Below, in pieces: positions 14,808 through 22,432 of a stretch of DNA of 22,432 nt. The notes beneath the pieces were generated by a model. That model worked only from the letters and a program-made list of their open reading frames with translations, did no database searches and was not told the origin of the DNA. The stretch is from CAYNNP01 sp964398215 (lineage in GTDB: Bacteria > Planctomycetota > Planctomycetia > Pirellulales > Pirellulaceae), in NCBI GenBank assembly GCA_964398215.1, contig CAYNNP010000096.1, forward strand, positions 1 through 22,432, written 5' to 3'. A program made the position numbers and the translations under genes. How positions within the stretch are numbered: the first letter of the stretch is position 1; the number at the start of each line of letters is the position of its first letter.

Positions 14808-16795
14808 TAGTCGTTCTGGGGATTCTGGCCACCAGATGCCGCGTCTTTTTTATCTGACGCGCCATTCTTCCCAGCCTCTCGATTGCGAACCTGAATCGAA
14901 GGTCCCAAAATTTTGGTCAGCTCCGCCTCGCCCAGTTCCTCGGCTTCCAACAACGCTCGCGTGATGTCTTCCAGTTCCGATTTGTGTTCACGAAGTAACT
15001 GCTCTGCCTTTTGGTCGGCTTCCAGCAAGATCCTTGCAACCTCTTCGTCAATCAACTCCTGAGTATGTTCACTGAACTGCCGCGTGCGTTGCATTTCGCG
15101 ACCCAGGAATGGATCTTCCTCGCTAGTTTTGTAACTGACAGGCCCAATTTTGGGGCTCATGCCCCAGTGTGTGACCATTCGCCTAGCGATACTGGTTGCC
15201 CGCTCAAGATCGTTTTCAGCGCCAACGCAAGTTTCGTTGTAGATGATTTTTTCCGCAGCCCGTCCACCCAGCAATACGATCAACTGATGGTCCAGCTCAC
15301 GCTTGCTGATGCTCAACCGCTCTTCGTTGGGAACATACTGGGTAACACCCATCGCGCGACCACGGGGAATGATCGTAACCTTGTGAACAATATGAGCACC
15401 GTCCAAGTGCCATGCGGTGAGCGTATGGCCGGCTTCGTGATAAGCCGTTTTTTCTTTTTCGTCATCCTGCAAAACTTCTTCGCGTTTTGCCCCCATCAGA
15501 ATTTTGTCGCGAGCATGGTCAAAGTCATCCATTTCGACGACTTTCTTGTCTTGGCGTGCCGCCCACAAAGCCGCTTCGTTGACCATGTTGCGAATGTCCG
15601 CACCAGTCAGCCCAACGGTTCCTGCTGCCAAACGTGCAACATCCACACTATCGTCCAGTGGAACATCCCGAACATGCACTTTGAAAATTGCTTCACGTCC
15701 CTTCATCGTCGGGCGGCCCACAGTAATGTGCCGATCAAAACGACCTGGTCTCAGTAGCGCGGGATCCAAAACGTCTGGGCGGTTCGTCGCGGCAACAACG
15801 ATCACGGCTTGGCTCGGACTAAAGCCGTCCATTTCGCCTAGGATTTGATTCAACGTTTGCTCGCGTTCATCATGTCCGCCGCCCAAGCCAGCGCCACGTT
15901 GCCGGCCAACCGCATCGATTTCGTCGATGAAGATGATCGAGGGGCTGTTTTCCTTGGCCGTCTTGAATAAATCACGCACGCGGCTTGCACCGACGCCGAC
16001 GAACATCTGAATGAATTCGCTACCGTTGACTGAGAAGAAAGGCACCTCCGCTTCGCCCGCTACAGCTCGCGCCAACAAAGTCTTCCCAGTACCAGGAGGT
16101 CCATTGAGCAAGACACCTTTCGGCACGCGGCCACCAAGCTTCTGAAATTTATCGGGAGTCTTTAAGTAGTCAACAATCTCTTGCAAGTCAGCTTTGACGC
16201 CTTCCAAACCAGCGACGTCGTCGAACGTTACCATTCGCTCGTTCGCTTCAAAGCGTTTGGCTGGACTCTTGCTGAAACCTGAAAGGAAACCACCGCCCAT
16301 GATATCGCTCCGCGTTCGGCGGATCATCATGAAGATGAAAAACAGAATCCCAAGCGGAACACCAATGAAGAAGATTGCATTGATAAAGTTTTGAGTTTGA
16401 TCGCGGCCCAGTACGTTGTATTCGACACCCGCTTTCTGCAGCCTGTCTTCTAGCTCACGTTTTGACCCGATGTCATTGCTGCGATTGCAGACAAATTCTT
16501 TCTTGAAAAACTCAGCCTTCTCGTCTTCGCTTTCTACGCTCTGTGGCTTCTTGGGACTCGTCGTGAATTTGCCAAAGATATAGTGATCAGCAATCTCGAC
16601 CGATTCCACATTTCCACGACCCAGCTCCTGATAGAAAAAACTGGTCGAGATCTGATCGCGATCCTCGTTGATTCGTAAGAACAAAATCGCGACCAAGCCA
16701 GCGATGATCAGTGCAATCAACAGCGGATTTCCGCCGCGACGTTGCTGCTGGGGATCGGCTTCTGGTGATTCTTTCTCGTCGGAACGATTATCCAT
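14807..16795 (-). CDS. ftsH: ATP-dependent zinc metalloprotease FtsH
   Basis: 662 aa membrane-anchored AAA protease that degrades membrane and regulatory proteins. TM1 is at about 23-41, a periplasmic domain at 45-135 and TM2 at 137-158. The AAA module has Walker A GPPGTGKT (232-239), pore loop MFVGVG (264-269), Walker B IIFIDEID (287-294) and second region of homology ATNRPDVLDPALLRPGRFDR (336-355). The protease has HEAGH (453-457) with third zinc ligand D529 in GAENDLE. The C-terminus is acidic then polar. Shine-Dalgarno-like AAGAAG lies just before the ATG. First gene of the ftsH-rsgA-small membrane protein operon; planctomycetes often carry several ftsH copies, and which copy this is cannot be told here. 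Confidence 0.98.
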   Translation of the reverse strand: MDNRSDEKESPEADPQQQRRGGNPLLIALIIAGLVAILFLRINEDRDQISTSFFYQELGRGNVESVEIADHYIFGKFTTSPKKPQSVESEDEKAEFFKKEFVCNRSNDIGSKRELEDRLQKAGVEYNVLGRDQTQNFINAIFFIGVPLGILFFIFMMIRRTRSDIMGGGFLSGFSKSPAKRFEANERMVTFDDVAGLEGVKADLQEIVDYLKTPDKFQKLGGRVPKGVLLNGPPGTGKTLLARAVAGEAEVPFFSVNGSEFIQMFVGVGASRVRDLFKTAKENSPSIIFIDEIDAVGRQRGAGLGGGHDEREQTLNQILGEMDGFSPSQAVIVVAATNRPDVLDPALLRPGRFDRHITVGRPTMKGREAIFKVHVRDVPLDDSVDVARLAAGTVGLTGADIRNMVNEAALWAARQDKKVVEMDDFDHARDKILMGAKREEVLQDDEKEKTAYHEAGHTLTAWHLDGAHIVHKVTIIPRGRAMGVTQYVPNEERLSISKRELDHQLIVLLGGRAAEKIIYNETCVGAENDLERATSIARRMVTHWGMSPKIGPVSYKTSEEDPFLGREMQRTRQFSEHTQELIDEEVARILLEADQKAEQLLREHKSELEDITRALLEAEELGEAELTKILGPSIQVRNREAGKNGASDKKDAASGGQNPQND

Positions 16796-17232
16796 GAACT
16801 TCTTTCTTGCGGTTTTCCGCTATTAAATGAGTCTGATGATGAGTTCGGAAAAATTGATTCCGATTAGAAGTCTAGCTTGCTGTCAAAAATGGGCGTACGG
16901 ACCCAACTCACCGCCAAAAAACTCTTGTCATATTTGCGATTAGACGAATTGTACCGATTTGATGGCTGAGTGACTAACCGGCTTGGTATGCCTGAATTCA
17001 CGGCCCGAAACACCGCGTTTTCCCCACAGCTCGCCAAATCCGCGAAGATTGCTGTTTGGCCACCCAAAAATCCAACCCGCCCGACCGCCACAGCCGAAGC
17101 GAAAACTCGCCAAGAAAAACGATCACTATCGGCTGTGTACGTAGTCCCACCTTCAGGCGGAATTTCCGTCTAAAACCGGTACGACAAACTAGTCGTACAC
17201 CAGCTGTGCTTTTGAAACACCGCACCATCTGA
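16796..17232. other. Gene-free stretch upstream of ftsH
   Basis: 437 bases without a convincing gene. The ftsH promoter is presumably in the first 100 bases, with a small GCGG-AAAA-CCGC hairpin (16809-16820) in the leader. The part near 17131-17201 looks like a dispersed repeat: the sequence around 17140-17172 would encode VVPPSGG in one direction and FRLK..GLRT in the other, phrases I associate with spurious small proteins in planctomycete annotations (unchecked), and it contains an inverted repeat. Short frames here lack ribosome binding sites and domains. Confidence 0.5.
17179..17198. repeat. Inverted repeat GTACGAC / GTCGTAC
   Basis: Perfect 7-bp arms (17179-17185 and 17192-17198) with a 6-base loop, downstream of the hypothetical gene at 17233-17643 on the minus strand. 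It may end that transcript or be part of the nearby repeat-like sequence. No T-run. Confidence 0.45.
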
Positions 17233-17643
17233 TTAGGTTTCCAAAACAGAATCCGCGATCTTTGAAACACGGATTGAAAAATCCGTCGCTATGTCTTGAC
17301 GTTCAAGTGACACGCAAAGCTGCTCCGTCAACTCAGCAAGCCCTTGGACAATTCCCCTGATTCTTTCATCCGACTTTCGACATGCGCCATAGGTCTTGGA
17401 ATCCAGAACCAGCACCGCTTTGATTTTGCGATTTTTTCGTTGCTTCTTAATTTCAATTCGCGGCGGTCCAAAACTCGGCTTGGCTCCTGGCATCATGAGG
17501 TCGATATTCAGCACATCAAAGTCCTCGCCACCAAGACTGCTCACACACTGCTGGAACTGAAATTGTAGTTCGTCTAGCCAGCGATTAAAGTTGCCGCCCG
17601 ATCCATGCCCAAGCCCATGATACTGTGTAAACGTAACGTCCAT
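17233..17643 (-). CDS. Hypothetical protein, no recognised family
   Basis: 136 aa, soluble, without signal peptide or membrane helix. It begins MDVTFTQYHGLGHGSGGNFN, a Gly-rich start, then a helix with Gln repeats (LQFQFQQCVSS), a DFDVLNIDLMMPGAKPSFGPP segment, a very basic strand (EIKKQRKNRKIKAVLVLD) and a final amphipathic helical half ending ADSVLET. Alternating strands and helices suggest a small folded alpha/beta protein. AAGGA lies about eleven bases before the ATG. It stands alone, divergent from the secreted protein at 17951. The function is unknown; its size and isolation would also fit an immunity-type or accessory protein, but nothing specific supports that. Confidence 0.65.
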   Translation of the reverse strand: MDVTFTQYHGLGHGSGGNFNRWLDELQFQFQQCVSSLGGEDFDVLNIDLMMPGAKPSFGPPRIEIKKQRKNRKIKAVLVLDSKTYGACRKSDERIRGIVQGLAELTEQLCVSLERQDIATDFSIRVSKIADSVLET

Positions 17644-17950
17644 TTGATTCTATTTCCTTGGGTTGCCCTGCTGATTCGCTCTCTTCATTGACAAATGACA
17701 GTTGGCAATTGATCAATGACAATTTCTTCAATCACCCACCCAGCAAAATCCTCATCTACCAAGCTTTGCCTGGCATCGTATCAACGTGGTTTCCGGTGTC
17801 AAACGCTCCCAAAAGCCTGATTTGATAAAGTCATCCAAAGGTTCCGCACCAAGACAGCACACCACCATTTCCTATTGCATCGGGGTGCGTTTGGACACTA
17901 ACACTCTCTATGTCCGAGTCGTTACACAGAGTCCCACACCGAGATGTTTC
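17644..17950. other. Intergenic region with consensus TTGACA and a palindrome
   Basis: 307 bases between divergent genes. It contains a perfect -35 hexamer TTGACA (17688-17693, plus strand) without a good -10 at 16-18 bases, an ATTGATCAAT palindrome (17708-17717), and three near-repeats of (A)ATGACA around them. This could be a regulator-binding cluster. The frame that continues from 17786 into the secreted protein has no signal of being translated upstream of 17951. Confidence 0.35.
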
Positions 17951-18748
17951 ATGCGCACCGTTTCATGTTTGACATTTAGCTGCACGCTCCTGCTAGTACT
18001 CGCAAATTCAGATCGAGCGATCGCGCAGTACGGCGATACACCTCAAAGTCGCATGCGACCAATTGGATCATTACCCAATGCCAATCAAGCGGCACGCGCG
18101 CCTGCTTTCCAGCAACGTTCGCGACAAGTGCAACAAGCAAATTTCCAGTCGCCAGGGCAACGTCAAGCCGTAAGGCAGACCATGTGGATGCAAAATCCTG
18201 GTGCTGGAATCGCACTACCACCCAATCCTACAACCCTGCCGAATTCAGGGCCTCCAGTTCCCGTCACAGCACCGCCGAATGCGGGCGGCATCGCCACACC
18301 TCCCTCATTTCAACCAGGTGTGAATGCTGCTCCCATTTTGCCATCATCGCCGAACCTGCCAGTCAATCCACAGGCGGATGTCGCACCTGTACCACAACCA
18401 CAGCTCAACGGTTCTTATGCAACGGTCAACAATTGCAACTTGGTAACGCCAGCCAGCGGATACAGCGCCGCGTTTGGTAACGCCGCTTGCGGAAACGTCG
18501 TTCCACAAAACTATGTCGCACCAGTTTCCAACGGAGCAGCCCCGACAACATTTGCGGCTCCACCAGCTCAGATCGCCGCCCCAGCAATACTGCCCTCAAA
18601 CCGGCAGAGCAGCGCGCCGCTACGATCAATCTTTTCCTTTGGTCAAGAATCCAATACCGTCCAAGTCGGCCAAGGTCTATGGGGTCAACCAAAGGCTTAC
18701 GTAACCAGCCAGCCCGTTCGAAACTGGATTCGCTACTTCTTTCCGTAA
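17951..18748 (+). CDS. Secreted Pro/Ala/Asn-rich protein
   Basis: 265 aa from the ATG at 17951, chosen because it begins a clean signal peptide (MRTVSCLTFSC..RAIAQ, about 26 residues); the open frame extends 55 codons further upstream without support. The mature protein is low in complexity and rich in Pro, Ala, Gln and Asn, with repeated PNAGG / PPNP-like stretches, a few Cys (VNNCNLVTPA and NAACGN), and an ordered C-terminal tail (QVGQGLWGQPKAYV then QPVRNWIRYFFP). Similar tails occur, in my recollection, on secreted planctomycete proteins, suggesting a conserved sorting or anchoring role; this is unverified. It has no enzymatic motif. Confidence 0.75.
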   Translation: MRTVSCLTFSCTLLLVLANSDRAIAQYGDTPQSRMRPIGSLPNANQAARAPAFQQRSRQVQQANFQSPGQRQAVRQTMWMQNPGAGIALPPNPTTLPNSGPPVPVTAPPNAGGIATPPSFQPGVNAAPILPSSPNLPVNPQADVAPVPQPQLNGSYATVNNCNLVTPASGYSAAFGNAACGNVVPQNYVAPVSNGAAPTTFAAPPAQIAAPAILPSNRQSSAPLRSIFSFGQESNTVQVGQGLWGQPKAYVTSQPVRNWIRYFFP

Positions 18749-18943
18749 GCATTCCGCGAACAAGTAGGCCGGACCGAGCAAAACGCTGCAATCGCCGGAA
18801 CTTCAAACGCAAGTAACGATAGTCAATCGTGGCATAGTTTCGGCGACACAATGGAAGCGTTTGCGCTGTTCCGGCACAATGCGTTCTCGGCGCCTACAAT
18901 CATCCACGCTGCAATTAAGCGCAACTCCAAAACACTTCAGCGA

Positions 18944-20389
18944 CTACTTGTGGCTCAACTCACTTAGCTTCAGTGGAAACTCCTTGACCACATCACCGCT
19001 GATGTCGACGCACTTGAAAGTCATCACCGGGTCATCCGGGCGAAGGTCAAAACTTAGCTGCCCCCAGAAATTGCCTTCATTGTAGGACCAGACCGCGTTG
19101 GCAAACGTCTTGTGCGTATGTTGATTGGTAACTTTCGCGGACACAAATTCGTACAACGGATAGCCGCGTGGTCGGTCGATTTTCCAAATGTCGGATCGGT
19201 GGCGGTCACCTGAAATCAAAATCACTCCATTGATTTTCTTGTCATTGATCAGATCGAAAATTTCGTCTCGCTCTTTCCGCGACCAAGTTCCCGCCCAAGA
19301 ATCCTTGCCGTCTTTGTCCGCGCCATCGGACCACATCGTGCCAGATGCGATGACTTTGAATTTCGCTTTCGACTTGGCAAGCGTATCCAACAACCATTTT
19401 TTCTGGTCTGGCCCCAACATCGTTTTATCTTTCTTGTCGCGATAGATCCGGCCATCGGTCATAAAAACGTCGACATCCCCCAGGGAGAACGAATGCCAAG
19501 TCCCAGGCATCGCTTGGCCACCACCGTAATGTGGATTGTTCCAGTTTTGGCGAAACACATTCCAGTTCGGGCGCTTCCAAGGAGCGTCTAGCCCAGCGCC
19601 GCCAGAAGAATCATTCATCGCCATATCGTGATCGTCCCAAACGGCATACATGCTGACACTGCTGCAAAGCTCGCTGTACGCCGGACTCAAGCAACGGCGA
19701 TAGTAAAACAATCGCTGCGCACCGCGCCGGTTCATCACATCGATGTAGACGTTGTCACCAAGTCCTAAATAGGCCAACGGACGCGCCTGCGCCATGTTGC
19801 TCCATGCGAATTCATTTTTCGGAACATACCTAGCTCCAGAGCCGAACGTCACATCGAATTGCACTTTCTGGCCGGTTGCTGGCGCGGTGCGAAACTGAAA
19901 CGCGTCGCGCCGAATCTGCTTTCCATTCAGGTTGACGGAATACTTGTAGTCCGTGAACGGGCTCAAGCCATTCACCACCATGACTGCCGTAAAGTCATCC
20001 TTGTCGGATGTTTCGACCTGTTGCGATGTTAAATCACCGACAACAATTTGCACCTTCGCAGGGCCCGCAGTCCGCACCCAAAACTTTGCGGATGTTGGCT
20101 TGATGTCTCCCAACATTGGCCCATTGAAAAGCCCCAAGTCGTGTTTCTTGACCAGATCAACAAACGCAGGCTCGGTCAACAGGTCCGCCATACCGCCTTC
20201 GGCTCCGAATCGTCCCGTCTGTCCCTTGTCGTCCGTTCCGTACAAGGCTCGGATTAGGTACGGGTCCAAGTCCAACATGACCGCAGACTGCTCGCCCTCG
20301 GTGATCGGTTCTTTGCAGATTCCGCGCGCTGCCGTTGTGAAGATTGCCAGAAGGACGATGAAACTGAAACGAAGATACGTCGATTGCAT
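18944..20389 (-). CDS. PhoD-like alkaline phosphatase / phosphodiesterase, exported
   Basis: 481 aa from the ATG at 20389, which starts a signal peptide (MQSTYLRFSFIVLLAIFTTAARG); a frame reaching 20533 would place 48 residues before it. An N-terminal beta-sandwich-like region (about 90-170, with GPMLGDIKPTSAKFWVRT) precedes the metallophosphatase domain: VTFGSGARY (180-188), LGLGDNVYIDVMNRRG (208-223), YAVWDDHDMAMND (248-260), then IASGTMW, and ISGDRHRSD toward the C-terminus. These match the metal-binding blocks of PhoD (Asp, Asn, His ligands). It probably hydrolyses phosphodiesters or monoesters outside the cytoplasm for phosphate acquisition or wall polymer turnover. No Pho box was recognised upstream. 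Confidence 0.9.
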   Translation of the reverse strand: MQSTYLRFSFIVLLAIFTTAARGICKEPITEGEQSAVMLDLDPYLIRALYGTDDKGQTGRFGAEGGMADLLTEPAFVDLVKKHDLGLFNGPMLGDIKPTSAKFWVRTAGPAKVQIVVGDLTSQQVETSDKDDFTAVMVVNGLSPFTDYKYSVNLNGKQIRRDAFQFRTAPATGQKVQFDVTFGSGARYVPKNEFAWSNMAQARPLAYLGLGDNVYIDVMNRRGAQRLFYYRRCLSPAYSELCSSVSMYAVWDDHDMAMNDSSGGAGLDAPWKRPNWNVFRQNWNNPHYGGGQAMPGTWHSFSLGDVDVFMTDGRIYRDKKDKTMLGPDQKKWLLDTLAKSKAKFKVIASGTMWSDGADKDGKDSWAGTWSRKERDEIFDLINDKKINGVILISGDRHRSDIWKIDRPRGYPLYEFVSAKVTNQHTHKTFANAVWSYNEGNFWGQLSFDLRPDDPVMTFKCVDISGDVVKEFPLKLSELSHK

Positions 20390-20756
20390 GTTTTCGGAAG
20401 GGTGTATTGCTAGAGTTTTCGGGCAGCAAAAAGCTTGGGTTAGTACGGTTTGTAGTTTGATTCGGACAGGTCGGTCTTGAACCGTTAAATGATGCCGGTC
20501 GCTTGTTGTTTCAAGCAGTGTACCACGGTCCACTTCACATCGCTGGTTCGCTCAAGCATCCGGTCGTTTCGTGGGCAGAAGCAGGCGCGTTGGTACTTCG
20601 CAGTTCGCCTCATGGCCTTATCGATAGCGTTATCCACTGCCTGTATCGGTAGAAGTGTTTTTTGGTGAGTATTCGATCTTCGGGTGAACACACTTCATGC
20701 TTTGCCCGTATCAACAAATGCTCTTCTTTCTATTCTTTTCTTGATGCGGGTGCGGA
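20390..20756. other. Intergenic region between divergent genes
   Basis: 367 bases between the PhoD-like gene (minus) and the small membrane protein gene (plus). It must hold both promoters; no hexamer pair with correct spacing stood out. Open frames here look like chance. No repeat seen. Confidence 0.4.
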
Positions 20757-20942
20757 ATGTTAAAGTCGGCAGTCCTCTCGTTTGTCGCTGGAATTTTTCT
20801 GGTATTCGCTACTGCTATAGCGGCAGCGTTTTTGCCAGCACGCCACACAACCCGGGCAATTCAGATGCCAACGGGTGAAGCACTGCAAGCCTACAATGCC
20901 AGTGTGGAAAATATCGAAAGCCAGATTGAAATCGAGAACTAG
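20757..20942 (+). CDS. Small single-helix membrane protein
   Basis: 61 aa. One hydrophobic helix (about 5-28, LSFVAGIFLVFATAIAAAFL) is followed by a short polar tail with an acidic amphipathic end (VENIESQIEIEN). It may be an uncleaved anchor or a signal peptide with a short mature part. A GCGGG / GCGGA purine stretch precedes the ATG. It lies 45 bases upstream of the DUF1559 gene in the same direction, so the two probably share a transcript. No family was recognised. It could be a chance frame, but the helix and tail look protein-like. Confidence 0.5.
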   Translation: MLKSAVLSFVAGIFLVFATAIAAAFLPARHTTRAIQMPTGEALQAYNASVENIESQIEIEN

Positions 20943-20987
20943 CCGCTAGCAACGCTTTCCGTATCGCACACCAAATGGGGTTGTCAG

Positions 20988-22187
20988 ATGGACAAGTCAC
21001 AGGGGTCGCGGTTCACCTTCCGCCTGAAAGATCTACTGGTATTCGTGTTCGTTGTGGGAGTAATGTTCAGTCTTTGTTTTCCTGCGATTGAAAGTTCTCG
21101 TGCTGCTTCGCGACGTCAAAGCTGTTCAGCAAACTTCAAGCAAATCGGATTAGCAGTCCAGCAGTATCATTCGGCCTTCAGTTGTCTTCCCATGCATGGA
21201 ACCGGGCCTACCAGCGAGTTCTCGGATGATCCAGTAGTCGCAATGCAACCTGGCATGGGTTACTCAAGGCACCAATTGAGCTACCTGGTATCGATTCTGC
21301 CCTTTTGCGAAGGGCAACGTCTGTGGGAAGAAATCTCCAACGCGCATCTTGATAAAAATGGGAATCAGTGGCCAGCGTTTGGGCCAGCGCCGTACACAGC
21401 GAACTACCAGCCTTGGAATACAAACATTGCCCAGTATCGATGCCCTAGTGATTTTGCACCGCAAGCATCCACATTGGGCCGAACAAATTATGCCGCGTGT
21501 GTTGGCGATAGCATGTGGCGAACAGACAACTCAAGCTGGTCTTATTTCAAAGGATCCGGATGGCGGTACAACGGAAGCAATCGACTGCGAGCACAACAAG
21601 TCAATTCGTCGGTTCGCGGCGCCTTCGTTCCACGCCGCCAGATGCGATTCAAGGACATTCTGGACGGAGTATCAAACACGATTCTGGCGGGAGAAATCGC
21701 AACCAGTCTTGGCGACAGAGATGTTCGTACTCGTGGTTCACTGATGAACGGCAAGTCAAATGTGCTTGGCAACCCCAAGTACTGCGTCGACGACGGCCAG
21801 GTCGACAAGGCTATGAAGTTTTGGACCAGCGACGCAGACTTGACTGAAGATCTAGCATCTCGCGGATCGCGTTGGGCAGACTTCCGCCCGATCTTTACTC
21901 AAGTCAACACGATCTTGCCACCTAATAGCGAAGTATGCATACGGGGGACGCATGGACAAGACGGAGTGATGCCTCTCAGCAGTCGGCACGTCGGCGGCGC
22001 GCACATCCTGCTATGTGACGGTGCCGTAATTTTCATGACCGATTTCGTGGAGTCGGGTGATGCACGAGCTGGAGTCGTGTACTACCGCAACAACGGCGAT
22101 CAAAACTCGGTTGGAAGAAAGAGTCCATACGGCTTATGGGGAGCACTAGGAACGCGATCTGCGAAAGAGAATATCGCAGAAGGCTGA
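20988..22187 (+). CDS. DUF1559 pilin-like protein with degenerate prepilin motif
   Basis: 399 aa. The N-terminal helix (about 13-35) is followed by ASRRQSCSANFKQIGLAVQQYH, the DUF1559 block in which the Cys-(S/x)-N-(L/F)-KQIGLA-x-x-x-YH core is clear. Other family marks are the middle RFKDILDGVSNTILAGE (218-234) and the C-terminal H-G-G-A-H-I-L-L-C-D-G-A-V motif near 344. Members are type IV pilin-like secreted proteins expanded in planctomycetes. Here the usual GFTLVELLVVIAIIG start is replaced by RFTFRLKDLLVFVFVVG, lacking the Gly before Phe and the Glu at +5 needed by prepilin peptidase, so it may remain as a membrane-anchored protein. A possible terminator follows at 22202-22217. Confidence 0.93.
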   Translation: MDKSQGSRFTFRLKDLLVFVFVVGVMFSLCFPAIESSRAASRRQSCSANFKQIGLAVQQYHSAFSCLPMHGTGPTSEFSDDPVVAMQPGMGYSRHQLSYLVSILPFCEGQRLWEEISNAHLDKNGNQWPAFGPAPYTANYQPWNTNIAQYRCPSDFAPQASTLGRTNYAACVGDSMWRTDNSSWSYFKGSGWRYNGSNRLRAQQVNSSVRGAFVPRRQMRFKDILDGVSNTILAGEIATSLGDRDVRTRGSLMNGKSNVLGNPKYCVDDGQVDKAMKFWTSDADLTEDLASRGSRWADFRPIFTQVNTILPPNSEVCIRGTHGQDGVMPLSSRHVGGAHILLCDGAVIFMTDFVESGDARAGVVYYRNNGDQNSVGRKSPYGLWGALGTRSAKENIAEG

Positions 22188-22201
22188 TAATTCCAACCTT
22201 T

Positions 22202-22217
22202 GCCCACGGTCGTGGGC
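22202..22217 (+). terminator. Possible terminator after the DUF1559 gene
   Basis: GCCCACG-GT-CGTGGGC is a 16-base palindrome 14 bases past the stop codon; the downstream tail has TTTT only after ten bases. It can fold as a 6-bp stem with a 4-base loop. Plausible but not a textbook intrinsic terminator. Confidence 0.45.
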
Positions 22218-22305
22218 GACAGACAGTTTTCTCACAAGTACTGGTATCCTGCGGGCAGATCAACCAAGCGATTTAACAGTGAACCCAAATGGTCAAAGCC
22301 GCGTC

Positions 22306-22333
22306 TTGCTAGAAGCGCACAGGCGTTTAAGAT
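22306..22333 (+). promoter_or_regulatory. Promoter of tRNA-Ser
   Basis: TTGCTA (22306-22311) and TAAGAT (22328-22333) are separated by 16 bases, each close to the sigma-70 type consensus, and would start transcription a few bases before the tRNA at 22348. Confidence 0.6.
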
Positions 22334-22347
22334 ATCGGCAGAGATCC

Positions 22348-22430
22348 GGAGGATATGCGAATTGGCTAGCGGACTGATTCGAAATCAGTTGCCGGGCAAC
22401 CGGTTGCGGGTTCGAGTCCCGTGTCCTCCG
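22348..22430 (+). tRNA. tRNA-Ser(CGA)
   Basis: The acceptor stem GGAGGAT (22348-22354) pairs with GTCCTCC (22423-22429; last pair T-G), with discriminator G at 22430. The anticodon arm ACTGA-TTCGAAA-TCAGT gives anticodon CGA, which reads UCG serine codons. A long variable arm (GCCGG-GCAA-CCGGT) confirms the serine class II form, and the T arm has GCGGG-TTCGAGT-CCCGT. The CCA end is not clearly encoded (the window ends CT). The D stem is short. It is not tRNA-Sec: the anticodon is not TCA. Confidence 0.88.
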
Positions 22431-22432
22431 CT

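Noticed and set aside
15011..15757. 248-codon plus-strand frame
   Set aside because: Lies wholly antisense to ftsH; the composition is that of a reverse-complement shadow.
17786..17950. 55-codon upstream extension of the secreted Pro/Ala-rich protein
   Set aside because: It would bury a clear signal peptide that begins at the ATG at 17951.
20390..20533. 48-codon upstream extension of the PhoD-like protein
   Set aside because: It would place the signal peptide at residue 49; the start at 20389 is natural.
22348..22430. tRNA at the window end as tRNA-Sec, linked to the selenoprotein
   Set aside because: The anticodon loop TTCGAAA gives CGA, not TCA, and the acceptor stem has 7 bp rather than the 8 bp of bacterial tRNA-Sec.
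1..22432. CRISPR array, insertion sequence or prophage
   Set aside because: No regularly spaced repeats, transposase, integrase or phage structural gene was found anywhere in the window.

Overview
The window looks like chromosomal DNA from a planctomycete of the Pirellulaceae / Rhodopirellula type. The reasons are a DUF1559 pilin-like protein, a DUF1080 protein with a signal peptide, a serine/threonine kinase with a DMG motif and a long extracytoplasmic C-terminal part, a small secreted c-type cytochrome, a secreted VWA protein, and a Pro/Ala-rich secreted protein ending in a '..QPVRNWIRYFFP' tail. Ribosome binding sites are often weak and GTG/TTG alternative starts are common. The genus is an inference; no search was possible.

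Layout. 28-6088 (minus): an apparent operon purH > trpC > GT87-like membrane glycosyltransferase > GT2 glycosyltransferase > FAD-dependent oxidoreductase, with start/stop overlaps at most junctions. It joins nucleotide and amino-acid biosynthesis to what looks like lipid-linked sugar or envelope glycan synthesis. 6382-8409 (minus): three exported proteins, namely a thioredoxin-like protein, a DUF1080 protein and a CxxCH cytochrome. A 373-base gene-free stretch between the first two holds a REP-like inverted repeat and a possible gene remnant. 8562-11255 (minus): a transmembrane serine/threonine kinase with a predicted beta-helix-like sensor domain.

11547-11924 (plus): the most interesting locus. 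A short lipoprotein frame stops at TGA after 65 codons, exactly where a heavy-metal-associated (HMA) domain needs the first Cys of its CxxC motif. The frame then continues for 59 more codons that complete a normal HMA domain, giving U-S-S-C. A 7-bp GC-rich hairpin begins 11 nt after the TGA and has a GGUC apex at the spacing expected of a bacterial SECIS element. A good ribosome binding site precedes the gene and a strong intrinsic terminator follows the read-through stop. I read this as a selenocysteine-containing HMA lipoprotein that ordinary gene callers would truncate or miss.

12015-13214 (minus): secreted VWA protein. 13374-16795 (minus): ftsH > rsgA > small two-helix membrane protein, tightly coupled. 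16796-17232: gene-free, with repeat-like sequence. 17233-17643 (minus): a hypothetical protein. 17951-18748 (plus): secreted Pro/Ala-rich protein. 18944-20389 (minus): PhoD-like phosphatase. 20757-22187 (plus): a small membrane protein followed by a DUF1559 pilin-like protein. 22348-22430 (plus): tRNA-Ser(CGA) at the window edge, with its own promoter.

No CRISPR array, transposase or complete insertion sequence is visible. None of the selenocysteine machinery (selA, selB, selD, tRNA-Sec) lies in the window, so the selenoprotein call depends on those genes being elsewhere in the genome.
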